DNA of 11,370 nt, taken from assembly GCA_046304235.1 (NCBI GenBank), contig JBKCEW010000168.1, forward strand, positions 1 through 11,370. Direction: 5' to 3'. The translations under genes and the position numbers were made by a program. The stretch is from CANHVK01 sp046304235 (lineage in GTDB: Bacteria > Bacteroidota > Bacteroidia > Flavobacteriales_D > Crocinitomicaceae). Below are positions 6,177 to 11,370 of this stretch, piece by piece. Each line of letters opens with the position of its first letter. The stretch's first letter is position 1. The notes under the pieces are model-generated. The model did no database searches and was not told where the DNA came from. It saw only the letters and a list, made by a program, of their open reading frames with translations.

Positions 6177-9100
6177 CGCATTAAATACATCTTTCCAAAA
6201 TCATTTTTAAAATAATTATCTGATTGATTTGAATAATGTTTTACATAATCATTCCCTTCTTTTACAATTACACGATATAAATAGACTCCATTAGCAAGTT
6301 GATCACCAAATTCATCTTTTCCATCCCAAGCATAGTCTGTTACTTGATTTCTACCAATACTCAAAGAACCTAATTCAGTGTTTGTAATCTCTTTAACTAC
6401 TTTACCTGTGATGGTTAAAATCTGAATTTTAACATCCGTAGGCGGTGTGCTTCCTGTTAAAGTATAAACAAATTTAGTTTGTGTAGAAAACGGATTTGGA
6501 TAATTCATCAAATAGGAGATCTGTTGTTCGTTTTGAACTTCGAATTGAATTTTATATTCATACTTTCCAGACAAATTTCCATTTCGATCTGCTCCTTGAA
6601 CTTGCAATGTATATTTTCCATCCAGATCAAAAGCGGCAGGATAATTTATTCTAAATTTTTTGTTTTGAACATTAGCTGGGGTCCATTGCATAATTGTTTT
6701 TCCATTACCATCTGTAAATGGAATTCGAATTTGTTCACCTGTTGGTTTGGTTAAATACACCCAAAAATAGGATGTATCTGCATCTGAATCCATAACATCA
6801 AACTCATTTTCATCTTTTAAAGTGATTAGTATTTCAGATTTAGCTGGTATCAAATCACCATTCATGATATGTTTTCCATTAAAAGTTACATCTAACAATG
6901 GATTTTCATCATCTTTTTTGACATAAAAATTCCGTTGACAAACATTATTAAAATGATATTGTTCCGGTTGATCGGTTAGGTTGCCATTCAGATAAGGATT
7001 AACCTCCATAAAAATGGTATTCTCACCACTGAACCCTTTTGTATCAAATACTATAGTATCGTTTAAATAAGCAGATTTTCTTAATGAATCTTGTCTATTG
7101 TAATCTAAATAATGAAGATTATTATTTTTGTCTCTTAACCAATAATTCACTTTGAGTGAATCCATTGACCAATCACTTATATTTTTAATTGAAACACCAA
7201 ACTTTCCTTTCATTCCTTCTCGTATTGTATCTGAATTTGGAAACCATACATACATTTCCTTCGGATCCAATGCAGCTTCTGGAACAGGTGTATACAATAC
7301 TCTCAAATATTTAATTTGAGCTGGTGTTTTAGTTTTTCGATCTAAATAATCAGTGGTAAACTTCAAATAAACTAAAGTATCAGGAAAGATTGAACTAATA
7401 TTAACAGAATCTCTTTCTGTAAAAACATGATTAACAGATTTAATTAAACCATAATTTTTATCAAAACCTTCCATTTTCAAATATGTAGTATCATTGCCAG
7501 ATTCTAATCCATTTTGATTCCAGTAAATTTTATCCCATTTACGAGCTGGACCTAATAATGGGGTTATCTCCTGTCCACGGTTATCCAGGCTTCGCATATT
7601 TGTTTTCAAATTTAAATACTCCCCGTTATATTGAGCAACTCGTTCTATTACAGATGTTTTATCCCCTTTTCGACAATAAAAAATAAAGGAGCGATTTTGT
7701 CTATTAGGGTAAATACTATCTGATCCTAAATTCTTGAAAGTTTGATAAAGTGAAGGAAGCAAAGCACTCCATTGACCATAATCAGCAGTTTTCATGGCAT
7801 AAACAATTAAATAGTGCCCTATTGGAACTACGTTTTCAACCATATTTTGGAAATTTTTTAAACTTTGAGGGTCGTATTGATTAAAAATAAAATACCCCTC
7901 TGTCCTTGACCTACAAGATCCATTCTCATTTAAATTCCCGAAATTATTCCCTACATTCTGATTTTGATAATGGGTTCTCCAAGGTTTTAATGTAATAGGA
8001 TCAATAACAACAACATGTAAAGATGGAAAAGTACTACTACAAGTCGCATAATCTTGCATCTCATTATTAATCAAATAATCTGATACTGAATACATATATT
8101 GTGAAGTAGGGTTATCGTATACTCTCACTTCTAATTTCATAGAAATAGAGTCAAATTCTCGCAAACGCTTATCTTCAATGAATTTTAGTTTATTCACATC
8201 ATTATTTAAAAATTGACCAAAAGAAGACTGCCCCCAACCATATCGATCTTTAATATATTGAAAAGAACTATTTTTCCAATTCTTTTGTATAGAATCAATA
8301 GATACTCTCCAAAAATAAACTACACTATCTTTACAGATAAGAGGCTCATTTATATTTGTTACACTTGATTTCCAATCAGTATACCGAACTTCTTGAACAC
8401 CTCCCGATTGACTTACTTTTGCAACTTTTTTAAAAGGAGAATCAAAATGATATGAAGTATCAATCTCAAAAACATAATTTAGTTTTCCTGAAAAAGGATT
8501 GGTAGTTGATGCTTTTAGTGTTATAGTATCATAGGCAATGATAGCAAAATCATAAGGATAAACTGGTGTAATTCCGTCAATAGCAATGTTTAAATTTATT
8601 CTAACTTGATTATTATCTACCTCATCATATTGTTCTTTCACATATGAAGGAATATCTACTCGAATGTCAAATTGATTTTGACCTATAGAGATATTAGATT
8701 GAACAGGGAATTTTAGTTGTAAGGTATCTAAATACTTTACTCCATTAACCAATACACGATATGTAGAATCTGTATTGTATTTTGGGAATTTTCGATTTAT
8801 TTCAATTTGAAAGGTATCTGATGATACTTTGCCAAGATTTTTCAAAGCAATATGTAATGTGATTGAATCTGTGGAAAAATCAATTTTATTTGGTGTAAAT
8901 CGAATTGACTGTTCTGCAATCTCGAACTCAGGATTTTCGTGAGAATTTATTTTTAGCATCGGATCACCATTCAACGACATACTAAAACAAGTAGATTCAT
9001 CTAATTCATTTACTGGTGAACTGTAAATATCTTTAATTGCTAACCTAATATGTTCTCCCAATGTTCCTCCATAATTTTGATTCGCAAATTGCCTATATAG

Positions 9101-11275
9101 AGCAGTTGTATATTTATTCATATAGAAATCATAACCCAAGGAAGAAGGTGATAAGAAAGCAATACCTCCAGCGTTTGGAATACTCAATAAACGATGACTA
9201 AATGATTGTTGCGAAGAATATACATCCCCTGAATTACAGCCATTACCAATAACAAATGGATATTTACCTTTGTTATTCCAATTTTCCGGATCATCAATAC
9301 CTACATCAAAGCTTGCCGCATTAGAATGACCAAAAAAGTTCATTACACTCACACCTTCCTCAATACGTTTAGTGACTTTTTTCAAGAGTATAGGGTCAAT
9401 TGGCGCACTGGTTTGTTTTTTAACAGTAGTAACATAACCTCCGAAGTGTTTTTCTTTAACAATAGCTTCCATTCCTGCCAAGTAACTTTGGAATGAACTT
9501 TGCTGATAACTTGTTGAACCTCCTGCAAAATGTAAAATATGTTTTTGCCAATCTTTTGTCTGGCTACTATATAGAGAATTTAAATCTTGTTGTAGTTCAA
9601 ATTCTTTCACTTTTGATAAATAAGTTTCGAGTTCAACATTTGATAAAACAGTAATTCGACCCGTAGGAATCAAAGGAACCATGTTACCGTTAAAATTTGC
9701 AGTATAAGCTACATCACTTGATGGAGAACCAAATACAGGAACTAAATTTTGAGCATACACTCCTCCATTGTATTTCATAGCACTATTTGCAATTGCTTTT
9801 CCGACTAAAAACAGACCTTTTGGTTTATTCAACCCCTGATCATACATCTGTTTTGAAAATCTTCTAATTGCCATAAAATGTTTTGGAATACCTCCACCAT
9901 ATTGCAAATAAAGTTCATCAACTGCAGCAAAAACCACATTATGACCTCCTCCTTCTTTGGAAGTACGATAAGAAGCATAATTTACAGCGGAAGACTGTAA
10001 CGATAAAGGATAAATCATCAAAATCGCATTTTCACTACTTATTTTAGAGTAATTTGTAAAATACCCTGTAATATTCACTGGAACAACGACTGAAACATTT
10101 TTTACTTTTGACAAATCACCGATATATAATTGTTGTTCAGAACTTAACAAACTATTTGGTATTACAAATTCTAAACTTGTACCATTGATCGCTGGTGCAA
10201 TATATTTCAATTGGTCACCTAGTAGAAAAGCAAACGGCTTTTGAATCGTGTGATTTTTAACACTTAACCTTATTTTAGAATTTGTTTTACTATTAAAAAC
10301 AGAGAAGATACCATTATTTGAACCGTTTAGAGAGGTAATTTGAGGTACTTTTTGTTCTATGTAACCTAATCCTTGAAAATCAGTAAGGGCACCTTGATCA
10401 TTGATAATTGCATAATTAAAAACTCCATTATTAATTAATTTTTGAGTGGGCAAAGTTATTTTAGAGTTAATTAACTTATAACCAGTGAAAATAGTATCTA
10501 TTAAAGTTTCATTCGATTTTTTTAGTGAAATTCGGAAATGATGATTCCCTTTACCAGTAAAGGATGCATTAGAATGTGAGGTGTTTTTAAAACTAAACTC
10601 TGTTAATGGCGCATCACTTCCTGAATAAAGTAAATCATTATTAACCAAACCCATATCAAAAGACTGATTTGCACTAACTCCATCAACATTAAAAGTCCAT
10701 CCCTCACCAGGCTTATATAATGAGCTTAATTGACCATTCGAGCCATTTGACTCAAAGTAATAACTAGAATTCGAACCAATACTTTTTTGGACCCAATAGT
10801 TAGCAGGATTCAAATTAGAATATGACACAGTCGTATCATACTGAAAACGTTTATTTATATTTTGATTATTCCAAGTAAAAAAATAAGTCAAAGTATCGTT
10901 AATCAAACTTACAGCAGGATTTCCAATATCTTCGGGATTTTCATATAATAAAGAATCTAACCAACCATCGTTTCTTGTAGCATAAAACAAAATATAATCA
11001 CCAGAATCTAATTGATTATCTCCCCGGTCATAAATATAAACAGGCACTTCCCTTTCTCTAGCAAAAATTTGAATATTAGAAGATTTAAATTGAGTAACGT
11101 CTACCCCACTATTCCGTAAACTAGAATAATCTAATTTATAAAACCCATTTTGTATTATTTTAAACGTATAATATTTTTGACTATAATTTATCCACTCATT
11201 CCCATGTTTCTGAGCCAATAAAGTCAAATTTAAAAGACTTATTACCAAAAGTATGTGTAATCGATTCAAAATCAT
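6173..11275 (-). CDS. porU2: Putative type IX secretion sortase, PorU2-like (peptidase C25 family)
   Basis: A 1700-residue exported protein. Residues 1-21 are a signal peptide (ending TLLA, then QKHG). A beta-rich PorU-like N-terminal region runs to about 410. The C25/gingipain-type domain (about 415-780) has IPTGRITV (536-543), catalytic-type His650 in NFFGHSNAASFD, Cys680 in VIGNGCNSGD, and the closing SLNGDPML (767-774). Beyond it are a CARDB-like sandwich (about 795-900), a segment resembling the ILEI/FAM3 fold (about 1085-1215), a second CARDB-like sandwich (about 1350-1455), and a FlgD-like C-terminal domain with NYPNPF (1591-1596), WDGKDEFG (1650-1657) and NGVYLYRV (1662-1669). Canonical PorU (about 1100-1200 residues) removes C-terminal signals of T9SS cargo and attaches cargo to the cell surface. 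The role of the long PorU2 form is inferred, not established. The start is translationally coupled to an upstream barrel gene by ATGA. No terminator follows before the convergent gene. The symbol rests on architecture. Confidence 0.85.
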   Translation of the reverse strand: MILNRLHILLVISLLNLTLLAQKHGNEWINYSQKYYTFKIIQNGFYKLDYSSLRNSGVDVTQFKSSNIQIFAREREVPVYIYDRGDNQLDSGDYILFYATRNDGWLDSLLYENPEDIGNPAVSLINDTLTYFFTWNNQNINKRFQYDTTVSYSNLNPANYWVQKSIGSNSSYYFESNGSNGQLSSLYKPGEGWTFNVDGVSANQSFDMGLVNNDLLYSGSDAPLTEFSFKNTSHSNASFTGKGNHHFRISLKKSNETLIDTIFTGYKLINSKITLPTQKLINNGVFNYAIINDQGALTDFQGLGYIEQKVPQITSLNGSNNGIFSVFNSKTNSKIRLSVKNHTIQKPFAFLLGDQLKYIAPAINGTSLEFVIPNSLLSSEQQLYIGDLSKVKNVSVVVPVNITGYFTNYSKISSENAILMIYPLSLQSSAVNYASYRTSKEGGGHNVVFAAVDELYLQYGGGIPKHFMAIRRFSKQMYDQGLNKPKGLFLVGKAIANSAMKYNGGVYAQNLVPVFGSPSSDVAYTANFNGNMVPLIPTGRITVLSNVELETYLSKVKEFELQQDLNSLYSSQTKDWQKHILHFAGGSTSYQQSSFQSYLAGMEAIVKEKHFGGYVTTVKKQTSAPIDPILLKKVTKRIEEGVSVMNFFGHSNAASFDVGIDDPENWNNKGKYPFVIGNGCNSGDVYSSQQSFSHRLLSIPNAGGIAFLSPSSLGYDFYMNKYTTALYRQFANQNYGGTLGEHIRLAIKDIYSSPVNELDESTCFSMSLNGDPMLKINSHENPEFEIAEQSIRFTPNKIDFSTDSITLHIALKNLGKVSSDTFQIEINRKFPKYNTDSTYRVLVNGVKYLDTLQLKFPVQSNISIGQNQFDIRVDIPSYVKEQYDEVDNNQVRINLNIAIDGITPVYPYDFAIIAYDTITLKASTTNPFSGKLNYVFEIDTSYHFDSPFKKVAKVSQSGGVQEVRYTDWKSSVTNINEPLICKDSVVYFWRVSIDSIQKNWKNSSFQYIKDRYGWGQSSFGQFLNNDVNKLKFIEDKRLREFDSISMKLEVRVYDNPTSQYMYSVSDYLINNEMQDYATCSSTFPSLHVVVIDPITLKPWRTHYQNQNVGNNFGNLNENGSCRSRTEGYFIFNQYDPQSLKNFQNMVENVVPIGHYLIVYAMKTADYGQWSALLPSLYQTFKNLGSDSIYPNRQNRSFIFYCRKGDKTSVIERVAQYNGEYLNLKTNMRSLDNRGQEITPLLGPARKWDKIYWNQNGLESGNDTTYLKMEGFDKNYGLIKSVNHVFTERDSVNISSIFPDTLVYLKFTTDYLDRKTKTPAQIKYLRVLYTPVPEAALDPKEMYVWFPNSDTIREGMKGKFGVSIKNISDWSMDSLKVNYWLRDKNNNLHYLDYNRQDSLRKSAYLNDTIVFDTKGFSGENTIFMEVNPYLNGNLTDQPEQYHFNNVCQRNFYVKKDDENPLLDVTFNGKHIMNGDLIPAKSEILITLKDENEFDVMDSDADTSYFWVYLTKPTGEQIRIPFTDGNGKTIMQWTPANVQNKKFRINYPAAFDLDGKYTLQVQGADRNGNLSGKYEYKIQFEVQNEQQISYLMNYPNPFSTQTKFVYTLTGSTPPTDVKIQILTITGKVVKEITNTELGSLSIGRNQVTDYAWDGKDEFGDQLANGVYLYRVIVKEGNDYVKHYSNQSDNYFKNDFGKMYLMR

Positions 11276-11370
11276 AAATTACTTGAAAATGAATTAAATG
11301 AAATTCTTAGTGAAAAAACATGAGAATACATCGCAGTAGACACATCGCCGATATCTGTAAACGCATAGTC
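11272..11370 (-). CDS. C-terminal end of a PorV/PorQ-like outer-membrane barrel (partial)
   Basis: An open frame of 32 codons plus TGA runs in from the right edge, so the 5' part lies outside the window. It starts DYAFTDIGD and contains HVFSLRISF, an alternating aromatic and polar pattern of a last transmembrane beta strand. The DYAxTDxG...(H)xFSLxxxF pattern resembles the ends of PorV/PorQ-family (UPF0164-like) barrels of Bacteroidota. PorV is the outer-membrane partner that hands T9SS cargo to the PorU sortase, so finding it directly upstream of a PorU-like gene fits. Its TGA (minus strand 11274-11272) overlaps the downstream ATG as ATGA, the usual arrangement for translational coupling. 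A few residues follow the terminal Phe-rich strand (SFNSFSSNL), slightly longer than a typical barrel end. The short length limits certainty; it could be another small barrel family. Confidence 0.62.
   Translation of the reverse strand, partial: DYAFTDIGDVSTAMYSHVFSLRISFNSFSSNL

Noticed and set aside
6479..6754. 91-codon open frame opposite the C-terminal domain of the sortase-like gene
   Set aside because: Antisense to a recognisable FlgD-like domain; Cys- and Ile-rich translation without family similarity.

Overview
The window is AT-rich, with A/T-heavy intergenic gaps and almost no Shine-Dalgarno sequences. Upstream of several genes there are copies of the Bacteroidota -7 promoter element TAnnTTTG. 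Together with a type IX secretion (T9SS) sortase-like protein, this points to a chromosomal segment of a Bacteroidota bacterium, most likely Flavobacteriales. A closer placement (for example a Fluviicola/Crocinitomicaceae-like lineage) is only a guess. No tRNA, rRNA, insertion sequence, CRISPR array or prophage signal is visible.

Layout, left to right. (1) 67-1353 (+): type II citrate synthase, closed by a strong intrinsic terminator. (2) 1422-1874 (+): a small DinB-fold DUF1569 protein that starts just behind that terminator. (3) 1943-3289 (-): a secreted TPR plus PD40 beta-propeller protein. It is convergent with gene 2, and the two share a bidirectional AT-rich terminator. (4) 3447-4802 (+): adenylosuccinate lyase PurB, divergent from gene 3, with its own terminator. 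(5) 4944-6176 (+): a soluble sensor-type PP2C phosphatase (GAF-like plus SpoIIE/RsbU domain). (6) 6173-11275 (-): a 1700-residue PorU2-like putative T9SS sortase. It has a C25/gingipain-type His/Cys pair and a FlgD-like C-terminal domain, and its stop overlaps the phosphatase stop tail to tail. (7) 11272-11370 (-): the last 32 codons of an upstream gene that looks like the end of a PorV/PorQ-type outer-membrane barrel. Its stop overlaps the PorU2 start as ATGA.

Functionally, the left two thirds are single-gene housekeeping units (TCA cycle, purine synthesis) mixed with small accessory genes. The right half is the most interesting part: an apparent translationally coupled pair of outer-membrane barrel and sortase-like protease. 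This resembles the PorV-PorU partnership of the T9SS attachment complex, but the protease is much longer than canonical PorU. It also carries, between its protease and C-terminal domains, a segment that resembles the ILEI/FAM3 (PANDER-like) fold. The TPR-PD40 protein resembles the front half of PorE-like envelope proteins without their OmpA domain.
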